From Hyalangium gracile (lineage in GTDB: Bacteria > Myxococcota > Myxococcia > Myxococcales > Myxococcaceae): a stretch of DNA of 64,000 nucleotides. The stretch is taken from the NCBI RefSeq assembly GCF_020103725.1, contig NZ_JAHXBG010000004.1:124001-188000 (forward strand), written 5' to 3'. The first letter of the stretch is position 1. Every line of letters begins with the position of its first letter. The notes under the pieces are model-generated. The model saw only the letters and a list, made by a program, of their open reading frames with translations. It had not been told where the DNA came from and ran no database searches. Shown here one piece after another: positions 8,914-16,021 of this stretch. The position numbers were made by a program, and so were the translations under genes.

Positions 8914-9677
8914 GCGCCCTGGCTCGGATGGATTCCCCGATGGAGTGCCAGTCACCGGTGCTGGATCACGAGAGGCGCTTCCAGCCTCCTCGCGAGGCGG
9001 CGGAGGCCTTCCTGCGAGCCACGGGGCCCTTCACCGAGCCCCGCCTGTACGCGAGCGACTATCCGTATGCCTTCACGCGCACGACGTACTTCGATACCCA
9101 GGAGCTGGCCCTGCTCCACTCCCGGGGCTCGGGCCGCGCGCAGCGCCTGCGGCTGCGCGAGTACGCCGGAGCCGCGGAGCTCGGTCAGGCTCCCGTCCTC
9201 ACCGGCCTGCGGTTCCTCGAGCTGAAGGTGACCTCCGGGGAGCGGCGGATGAAGTCCCGCTGTCCGGTGTCGGCCGAGGAGGCGGAGGCCCTGCTGTCGG
9301 GCGCGCCGCTCTCCGAGGCGAGCGCCGCGGGCGCGCTGCTCGGCCAGTTCGTCCAGGCGCCGGTGAAGCCGTGGGTGACGGCCTGGTATCGGCGCACGAC
9401 GCACGAGACCTCCGATGGCCGGGTCCGCATCACCCTCGACGAGGAGCTCACCTTCGCGCTGCCGCCCATGCCGGGAAGCCCCGCGGCGCCGACGCGGCTG
9501 CTCCAGCGCGCTCCTTCGGCCCTGCTCGAAGTGAAGTGGCATGGACGCTCGCCGTTCTGGCTGGAGCACGCGCTCCGGCGGCTGGAGCCCTCCGAGACCC
9601 AGGGCTCGAAGTTCGAGCAGGGGATGCGCGCGCTCTTCGGAGGCGTGCTCCCCGTGCCTCTGTCCCGAGCACGCTGA
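8910..9677 (+). CDS. VTC-domain polyphosphate-polymerase-like protein
   Basis: 255 residues, the size of a stand-alone VTC domain. This is the triphosphate-tunnel metalloenzyme fold, whose eukaryotic member Vtc4 makes polyphosphate from ATP. Tunnel residues are visible in order: HERRFQPP, TTYFDT, QRLRLREY, LELKVTSGERRMKSR, WYRRTTHE, VRITLDEEL and LLEVKWHG, giving the alternating basic and acidic strands expected for triphosphate and metal binding. No signal peptide or membrane helix, so it should be cytoplasmic. Its start overlaps the cotH stop (ATGA). VTC, DUF4956 and CotH genes are often found together in bacteria, and a DUF4956 gene closes this operon. Polymerase activity is inferred, not shown. 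Confidence 0.85.
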   Translation: MSALARMDSPMECQSPVLDHERRFQPPREAAEAFLRATGPFTEPRLYASDYPYAFTRTTYFDTQELALLHSRGSGRAQRLRLREYAGAAELGQAPVLTGLRFLELKVTSGERRMKSRCPVSAEEAEALLSGAPLSEASAAGALLGQFVQAPVKPWVTAWYRRTTHETSDGRVRITLDEELTFALPPMPGSPAAPTRLLQRAPSALLEVKWHGRSPFWLEHALRRLEPSETQGSKFEQGMRALFGGVLPVPLSRAR

Positions 9678-9722
9678 TCCGCCGCGACGCTCCTCGCGCG
9701 GCCTCATCAAGGACTCCGCATC

Positions 9723-10922
9723 GTGCCTGACTGTTCCTTTGTGTCCCCCCACCGTGAGCCTCCGCGGACGCTGGCGAGCGGGTGCCTGCTCCTGGTCGCG
9801 TTGCTCCTCGTGGGCCGCTCCGCCTCCGCCCAGGCTCCGGCCCCCGAGCCGTCCGCGGCGTCAGCGCCCGCGAGCACGCCCGAGGCCTCGACCGACTCCG
9901 ACGACTCCTCCTCGTCCGACGCGGGCGGGGAGGCGATCGTGATCGCCACTCCGGCCGGTACGGTGGTGGTGGGAGGCCGTCTCGATGTGCGGGAGAACCT
10001 CGAGCACCCCGAGGACGGCATCTGGGCGGGGGAGCTCACCGTCCCCACCTCGCGCGTCGAGGTCACCTACCGCTGGAAGAAGCGCCTGCGCGCCGTGGTG
10101 GAGTTCGATGTCCGAGCCGAGCTGAAGGATGTCTTCGTCTGGCTGAAGATCGCCAACGGCTTCTCCACTCGGGCCGGGCGCTTCAAGATGCCCCTCTCGC
10201 TGGTGGAGCTCGAGTCGGCCACGCGGCTCCCGGTCGTCCGGCGCGGACTGGTCCGCGACGTGCTGGATGACGCCCTGGGGCTCAGCGGCCGCAGCCCAGG
10301 AGCCCAGCTCGAGTGGAAGTGCGCGCGCTGCACGCACGAGCTGCGGTTCCAGGCGGGGGTGTGGCAGACGCGGGAGCCGGACGGCAAGGTCGCGCTCGAG
10401 CGAGGACTCGGGCTGATGCCGGCGCTCCGGGGCACGTGGGAGCTCGGTCCCGTGGTGGTGGGGGCCTCCGCGCTGTTTCAGCCCCAGGGTGCCAGCTCCG
10501 GAGGAGACCAGAGCAGCTGGCTCGCCGCGCTGGACGTGAGGCACTCGCTCGCGCTGGCCTCGGGCGGGCTGCGCACCTGGGCCGAGGTGATCACGGGGCG
10601 TGCGCCTCTCACGGGCGGAACCGGGAACCTGCTTACGGGCAGGGTGGTGAGCGCGTGGCGCCTGGGTGGAACGGAGGCGGGCGGGATGTACCTCGAGCCC
10701 TTCGTGATGCTCTCGGCGATGGATCCGGACCGGGACCAGGACGCGGACCTGATGTGGGAGAGCGCGCTGGGCCTCAACGTCGGGCAGTGGCAGCGGTGGC
10801 GCCTGCAGACGCAGTTCGAGGTTCGCAAGGTGGGCACGGGTGTCTCCGCGGCGCTCGAGTCCCTGGAAGACAGTCTCGCCTCGCGGCGGGCCCTGTTGGT
10901 GCAGCTGGAGGTGGGCTTCTGA
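9723..10922 (+). CDS. OprO/OprP-like outer-membrane porin
   Basis: 399 residues from a GTG start. An N-terminal export signal (hydrophobic SGCLLLVALLLVGRSASAQA) is followed by a Ser/Pro/Asp-rich linker, then alternating amphipathic strands to a terminal phenylalanine (LVQLEVGF), the usual outer-membrane beta-barrel ending. The segment FSTRAGRFKMPLSLVELES resembles the conserved region of phosphate-selective porins O/P, which take up phosphate or pyrophosphate. Cys pair WKCARCTHEL is unusual for a porin. The stop codon shares one base with the next ATG (TGATG), so it is coupled to the kinase-like gene. In this operon a phosphate or polyphosphate role is attractive but inferred. Confidence 0.75.
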   Translation: MPDCSFVSPHREPPRTLASGCLLLVALLLVGRSASAQAPAPEPSAASAPASTPEASTDSDDSSSSDAGGEAIVIATPAGTVVVGGRLDVRENLEHPEDGIWAGELTVPTSRVEVTYRWKKRLRAVVEFDVRAELKDVFVWLKIANGFSTRAGRFKMPLSLVELESATRLPVVRRGLVRDVLDDALGLSGRSPGAQLEWKCARCTHELRFQAGVWQTREPDGKVALERGLGLMPALRGTWELGPVVVGASALFQPQGASSGGDQSSWLAALDVRHSLALASGGLRTWAEVITGRAPLTGGTGNLLTGRVVSAWRLGGTEAGGMYLEPFVMLSAMDPDRDQDADLMWESALGLNVGQWQRWRLQTQFEVRKVGTGVSAALESLEDSLASRRALLVQLEVGF

Positions 10923-12601
10923 TGTTGATCGTTTTCGAAGGAATCGATGGCTCGGGCAAGACGACGCTCTCCAACCGGGTGGCCCAGGAGCTGCGTCAGG
11001 CGGGCCTCCGGGTCCGCCACGTCCGCGAGGGTGGGACGCTCGCTTCCCCCGTCTCGGAGGGGCTGCGGCGCTTCACGAGGGATCCCGCCAACCTGGCGCT
11101 CACGCCCACGGCGGAGCTGCTGCTCTATGCCGCGCGTGAGGCCCAGCTCCTGGAAGAGGTGACGCGCCCGGCCCTGGCGGAGTTCGAGGTCGTCATCACC
11201 GATCGCTTCTTCTACACCGCCGAGGTGCTCGCGCGGTGGGGCCGAGGCCTGTCCGAGCAGGTGGTGCGCCCGGTGCTCGACGCATGCGCGCGCGGCCTGG
11301 TCCCTGACCGTGTGTTCCTCATGGATGTGGATCCGGCGCTGGCTCGGGCTCGCCGCCGCATCTCGAAGATTCTCACGCCGAAGACCGGCTCACCCTCGCG
11401 GAAGGGGCTGGCGGGAGCAGGGCTGCAGGTGCGGCTGCGCTCGGGCTATCGGGCGCTGGCCGCCGAGTCCCCCGAGCGGTGGCGCCTCCTGGAGAACTCC
11501 GGAGTCCCCCTGGAGACGCTCGTCCGCCAGGTGACCCAGGAGATCCTCCAGGCCCAGGCGGGAGCCGCGCTCTCGGTCCAGACTGCGCGTCCCGCTCCGC
11601 CGCCCGCGCGGTCCGTGGGAGAAGCCCGCGCCAGCTTCCTTCGCCAGATCGATCTCTGGAGGGAGGAGGAGCCCACGCTGGCCGCGTACTTCCTGTCGGG
11701 GATGGAGGGGGGGGACATGGCGGAGCGTAGGAAGGCCCTCGCCCCGCGCTGCCCGGAGCTGGCGGCGTACAGCCTCGCCAGCCTCGCGGATGCGGCCTCC
11801 TGGGAGCTCCGGCGGCAGCTCGCGGATGGGGCCCCGAGCCATGTCCTGGGCTCCCTGCGGAACGCGGCGGCGGACACGCCTGAGGCATGGGAGCTGCGAG
11901 AGCGGCTGATCGCCCAGGCCCCCAAGGCCGTCGCCGAGTCCCTGGAGCTGTTGGACTCGGAGCAGGCGTGGCGGATGCGCGAGCGCCTCTACTTCGCCGC
12001 CTCGGAGAGCGTGATTGCCTCCCTGACAGGGATCGACAGTGAGCGCGCCTGGACCGAGCGATGGCGCTGGCTCACGGACGCCGGAGGAGAAGAGGCGCTG
12101 GGCCTGGAGCCGGTGGCGCGCACGGCCTGCCGCTCCATCCGCGGGCTCGACAGCGAGCAGGCCTGGGCGTGGCGTCAGCGGGCGTGGGCCATCGCTCCGG
12201 ACGCGGTGCTCCGCTCGGTGGCGGGGCTCACGAGCCCCCGGGCCTGGGAGCTTCGCGAGCAGCATGTGGCACGCGCTCCCCGGGCCGTCCTGAGCACCCT
12301 CGATGGGCTGGACGAGCCCCGGGCCTGGGCACTGCGCGAGTCCTTCGGCGCGCAGTGCGAGGAGGTGCTGGACTCCATGTGGGGCCTGGAGGGAGCCGCC
12401 GCGTGGGGGCTGCGCACGGCACTGGCGGACTCCTGGCCCTCGGCCACCGTGAGGAGCCTGGGCCCGCTGCTCCAGACGCCTCGCGGGCGCGCCCTGGCCG
12501 AGCGGCTGCTGGCGAGCCACCCTCGAGACTTCGCCCTGCTGCGCCAGGCGGCGCGCGGCGCACCCGATACCTCCCGAGGAGCCCTCCATGCCACCGCTTG
12601 A
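10922..12601 (+). CDS. thymidylate-kinase-like protein fused to 27-residue repeats
   Basis: 559 residues. Residues 1-210 are a dTMP-kinase-like P-loop domain: MLIVFEGIDGSGKTT (Walker A GIDGSGKT), the DR motif in VVITDRFFYTAE, and FLMDVDPALARAR. Normal dTMP kinases end here. This protein continues with about ten tandem repeats of ~27 residues (residues ~230-550), consensus AWxLRExLxxxAPxAVxxSLxGLDS, likely an alpha-helical solenoid for protein binding. The fusion and its phosphate-related neighbours suggest a specialised NMP or phosphate kinase rather than the housekeeping enzyme. The start overlaps the porin stop by one base, and the end overlaps the DUF4956 start by 14 bp. Confidence 0.85.
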   Translation: MLIVFEGIDGSGKTTLSNRVAQELRQAGLRVRHVREGGTLASPVSEGLRRFTRDPANLALTPTAELLLYAAREAQLLEEVTRPALAEFEVVITDRFFYTAEVLARWGRGLSEQVVRPVLDACARGLVPDRVFLMDVDPALARARRRISKILTPKTGSPSRKGLAGAGLQVRLRSGYRALAAESPERWRLLENSGVPLETLVRQVTQEILQAQAGAALSVQTARPAPPPARSVGEARASFLRQIDLWREEEPTLAAYFLSGMEGGDMAERRKALAPRCPELAAYSLASLADAASWELRRQLADGAPSHVLGSLRNAAADTPEAWELRERLIAQAPKAVAESLELLDSEQAWRMRERLYFAASESVIASLTGIDSERAWTERWRWLTDAGGEEALGLEPVARTACRSIRGLDSEQAWAWRQRAWAIAPDAVLRSVAGLTSPRAWELREQHVARAPRAVLSTLDGLDEPRAWALRESFGAQCEEVLDSMWGLEGAAAWGLRTALADSWPSATVRSLGPLLQTPRGRALAERLLASHPRDFALLRQAARGAPDTSRGALHATA

Positions 12602-13256
12602 GTCCGTGCTGCAGGACCTCAATGTCGGCGACTCCAGGCTCGACGTCGTGTCGCTCCTGATGCGCTTCACCCTGGCCCTGGTGCTCGGAGCAATCCTGGC
12701 CTACCGCCCGTGGCGCAAGCTGATGCCCAACGCTCCGCCGCTCATCTCCGAGACGGCCCAGACGCAGGTGCTGGTCGCCGTGGCCGGGGCGCTGATGACG
12801 ACGGTCATCGGCGACAGCGTGTCCCGCGCCTTCAGCCTGGTGGGGCTTGGAGGCTTCATCCGCTTCCGCTCGGGCATCAAGGACCCGCGAGACGCGGCGG
12901 CCATGTTCGTGATGATCGGCGTGGGGATGGGTTGCGGGCTGGGAGCCGCCTCCGTGGCGCTGTGCGCGGCCGCGTTCTTCGGCTGCGTGCTGCTGGTGCT
13001 GGACGCGACCAGCAAGGGGCGCATGGAGGTGGTGAGGCTGTCGCTGGGGCTCGAGAACCTGAGCGCGGCCCTGGCTCCCTTGAAGGCGCTGCACCCGGCG
13101 GCCCGCTTCGTCTCGCTGGAGCAGTCCTCGGACTCATCCGGAGGTACGGCGGTGGTGGAGCTCGCGGTGCCGGCCCGGACGGACGGATTGGCGTTGCTGG
13201 AGGGGCTGCGCTCCCACCTCCCGGGAGTCCAGCGCGCCTCCATCGACCCGGATTGA
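12588..13256 (+). CDS. DUF4956 membrane protein
   Basis: 222 residues. Hydrophobic helices lie at about 22-40, 62-80, 105-125 and 120-140, followed by a soluble ~75-residue C-terminal domain. The signature region GFIRFRSGIKDPRDAAAMFVMIGVGMGCGLG is typical of DUF4956, which is distantly like MgtC/SapB proteins. DUF4956 genes commonly sit beside VTC genes, and a membrane role in polyphosphate synthesis or movement has been suggested from that pairing; I treat this as inference. The start lies inside the end of the kinase-fusion gene (14-bp overlap), so it is the last gene of the 7.2-13.3 kb operon. 57 bp separate it from the converging kinase gene. Confidence 0.85.
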   Translation: MPPLESVLQDLNVGDSRLDVVSLLMRFTLALVLGAILAYRPWRKLMPNAPPLISETAQTQVLVAVAGALMTTVIGDSVSRAFSLVGLGGFIRFRSGIKDPRDAAAMFVMIGVGMGCGLGAASVALCAAAFFGCVLLVLDATSKGRMEVVRLSLGLENLSAALAPLKALHPAARFVSLEQSSDSSGGTAVVELAVPARTDGLALLEGLRSHLPGVQRASIDPD

Positions 13257-13313
13257 CGGTGTCTTCCATCGCGCTGGCAGAGGCGCTCAGGAGGTTGGCG
13301 TGCGACACCAGGT

Positions 13314-14537
13314 TCATCGCGGCTCCTCCGAAGCGGGTGCGCGAGGGTTGGTGAACGAAGGGACGACACACTTGCCGTCGTACTCGTAGCCAGACGCATC
13401 GCACGGGGGCTTCTTGGCGAGCACGGCCCAACAGGCCCCGTGCACAGCCACCTCGGACGTGAGGTCACAAGGAGGTTTCCTCTGCCCGGGGCGCGGGGTC
13501 CTGGGCACGGCAAGCCCGATAGCGGACACCGGCATGCCGATGTGCGGCACGTCTACCGCGGATGCCAGTGCCTCCTCTCCCACGCCTGCGTCAGGAGCCT
13601 CGGGAGATGGAGACTCACGAACATGCTCCGTGAGGAGAGGAGGGCTCTCCGGGGAGACCGCAGGGCCTGGCGTCCCGTCCCAGAGCTTCGATGCGGCCAC
13701 CACCAGCAGTCCACCCACCACGACCGTAGCGGACGCAGAGAGCCAACCGGGGACTTCCCGCCAACGAGGAGGGCCTGGGTTGCGAGCCTTCTCCGTGGGT
13801 GCGGCGGCTGGCGACGGGGTGATGAGCTTCGTTGCCGCGGGCTCCTCGGCAGCGGCGGAGAGTGCATGGGCCAGTGAAGCGGCGGGGGGACGCTCCGCTG
13901 GAACTTCGCTGAGCATGGTCATCAGAAGTTGCTCGAGCCCCGGGGAAACCGTTGCGAGATCGCTTGGCGGGAGGACCCGACGCGAAGGTCCACTGTTCTC
14001 CGTGGGCTGTGGCGGATAGGTTCTGGTGCTCAGCCTGTAGGCGGTCACTCCAAGGGCGTAGATGTCGTCGGCAGGTCTTGCTTCATAGGTGGCGCCGTCC
14101 CTTCGGTGAGCCCATGCCCACCGCAGGGCTTCTGGGCTGCGGTAGATTGAAGTGCCAGGAGGAAGGGCGCTGTCGGTGAGCGTCCTGGCACCTGGATAGG
14201 TGCAGCAGCCCAGATCGAGAAGGGTTGCGTTGCCCTGCGCCCCCACCAACACATTGTCCCCCTTCACGTCCCGGTGGAGTGCTCCGTGCCTGTGAAGCTC
14301 AGCCAGCGCCAGGGCAAGCTGAGCCAGCACGTTCAGCACCTGGCAGGAGTTGGGCGTGTGCCTGCGCGCCCACTCGTAGATCAGGGCGCAGTCGCCACTG
14401 CGGTGAGGCTCGGCCGCGAGGACACTGCGGAAGACGGTGCCAAAGGAGCCGCTCGCGGCTGTCTCCAGCACTCTCCATGGGCCAATCAGCGCGCCATGGG
14501 CAGGGGAGTGAGGGGCTGACGAAGTGCGAGGCAGCAT
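13314..14537 (-). pseudogene. Ser/Thr protein kinase with deleted N-lobe
   Basis: 407 residues; the start has a perfect AGGAGG. The Gly-rich loop is present (ASGSFGTVF, ~28-35), as are the catalytic loop HRDVKGDN (88-95), DLG (108-110) and the kinase C-lobe. But only ~53 residues separate the Gly loop from HRD, about half the normal distance. The text jumps from GDCAL straight into IYEWARRH, so the beta-3 Lys, helix C Glu and hinge-leading strands are missing in frame. A membrane helix (~268-290) and a Cys-rich outer tail (PPCDLTSEV...CW...PPCDASGYEYDGKC) follow, typical of myxobacterial receptor kinases. It is either a decayed gene or an expressed pseudokinase; the intact frame leaves both open. 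Confidence 0.8.
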
Positions 14538-14645
14538 GGCGGACCTCCTGACGAGTAGGGCGAGGAGCACCCTACTTCGCGCGGTGGGTGTCCTGCCACC
14601 GTGGGGCTGTTGGCTGCTCTGCCTGCGAGCTACGTCTTCATGCGC

Positions 14646-15119
14646 TCAGTGGAGAGGAAACAGCTTCGGGAAATTGGCTAAAGGTGAAGGCTTCAACCTC
14701 CGTGGCGAGGTCCGTCTGCCGCCATCCAGTTCGCAGAAGCGATGCGACGACCATTCTGCGTCGCTCCCGCTGCTCAGTTGTCGGTTCGTACGAAGGAGAG
14801 CCCAGGTCGACCGCCCTTCCGAGCATTCAACTCTCTCCGTGATAAAAGTCTCAAGCCTGCCATGGACCTCTGCGAGAAGCGATTGACCGGCTGAGAGCAC
14901 ACGCTCGCACGCTTGCGTCAAGATATGTCCATAGGCGGGTTGCTGCGCATCGAGGTATCGCTTCTTGATGTCTGCAATGGCGCGCAGGCGCCTGCGCTTG
15001 AGGGCAACGTCATGCCCAATGAGCCACCCCAGGATAGCCGCGGTGGCCCCTACAACCGGATTGACCAAGAACCCAATCAGGCCCCCCAGAGCCCTTCCAC
15101 AGGAGCCTGCCGGACCTCT
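14646..15119 (-). pseudogene. remnant of a membrane-associated protein
   Basis: The open frame encodes GGLIGFLVNPVVGATAAILGWLIG, a Gly-rich hydrophobic hairpin, then DVALKRRRLRAIADIKKRYLDAQQPAYGHILTQACERVL, a basic amphipathic helix region. No credible start is visible: the frame upstream runs antisense into the RsbQ gene and lacks a ribosome-binding site. The C-terminal 60 residues look like random out-of-frame sequence. It resembles the C-terminal end of a larger protein with a membrane hairpin, such as dynamin-like or GTPase-associated proteins, but this is a weak resemblance. The rest of the 14.54-15.22 kb gap holds nothing recognisable. Confidence 0.35.
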
Positions 15120-15217
15120 CTTGCTCCTTCCGCAGCCCGAACTTTCGCAAGCGGGGTAGGTGGCTGGGCGGCGTGTGGGAGGTCGTGGTAGCTTCCAAGC
15201 CTCTGGGGGCGCGCTCC

Positions 15218-16021
15218 GTGTCCAAGGCGGCAATCCAACGCAACAACGTCCAGGTGCTGGGGCGCGGCCAGGACGTTCTCGTGTTCGCCCATGGCTTCGG
15301 GACCGACCAGACCGCTTGGAAGCATCAGGTCCGGGCCTTCGAGGAGACCCATCGCATCGTCCTGTTCGACCATGTGGGCGCCGGCGGCTCCGACATCCGC
15401 GCGTATAGCTCCTACCGCTACTCGGGCATGGAGAGCTACGCGTCGGATCTGCTCGAGGTGCTCGACGCGGTGAACGCCCGGGACATCTTCTACGTCGGGC
15501 ACTCCATGGGCTGCATGGTGGGCCTGCTCGCGGGGCTGGCTCGCCCCTCGCTGTTCCGCGCCATGGTCTTCATCGGCGCCTCCCCGTGCTACTTCAACTC
15601 TCCGGGCTACGTCGGCGGGTTCGAGCGCGCGGACATCGACGCCCTCTATGAGGCCATGGAGAGTCACTTCGAGGTCTGGGCCAGCGGCTTCTCTCGCATG
15701 GTCGCCGGCCCCTCGGCCCTGCCCGAGGTGGCCGAGACATTCGCTCGAGGGCTCCTGTCGCTCCGTCCCGACATCGCCATCGGCATAGCCCGCCTCGCCT
15801 TCGAGACGGACCTGCGCGCCCAGGTGCCCCGGCTCTCGCTGCCCACCTGGGTGCTCCAGCCCCAGAATGACTTCGCCGTCCCTGTCGCCGTGGGGCACTA
15901 CCTCGCCGAGCACCTGCCCCGAGGCCACCTCGAGCTCGTGCCCAACCAGGGGCACCTGCCTCACATGAGCGCTCCCGGCGAGATCAACGCCCTCCTCGCC
16001 GCCGTCCTGGCCGCCGTATGA
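15218..16021 (+). CDS. rsbQ: RsbQ-type alpha/beta hydrolase
   Basis: 267 residues from the GTG at 15218 (SKAAIQRNNVQVLG), chosen because RsbQ proteins begin this way; a GTG at 15173 would add 15 residues. The triad falls at Ser96 (GHSMG), Asp218 (QPQND) and His246 (NQGH), almost identical numbering to Bacillus RsbQ (Ser96, Asp219, His247). The family segment SPGYVGGFERADIDALYEAMES is intact. In Bacillus, RsbQ is needed for the PAS-domain phosphatase RsbP to respond to energy stress, presumably by making a small ligand; plant D14/KAI2 hormone receptors are homologues. Here its stop overlaps the start of a PAS-containing hybrid kinase by 4 bp, so that kinase is the likely partner. Confidence 0.92.
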   Translation: MSKAAIQRNNVQVLGRGQDVLVFAHGFGTDQTAWKHQVRAFEETHRIVLFDHVGAGGSDIRAYSSYRYSGMESYASDLLEVLDAVNARDIFYVGHSMGCMVGLLAGLARPSLFRAMVFIGASPCYFNSPGYVGGFERADIDALYEAMESHFEVWASGFSRMVAGPSALPEVAETFARGLLSLRPDIAIGIARLAFETDLRAQVPRLSLPTWVLQPQNDFAVPVAVGHYLAEHLPRGHLELVPNQGHLPHMSAPGEINALLAAVLAAV

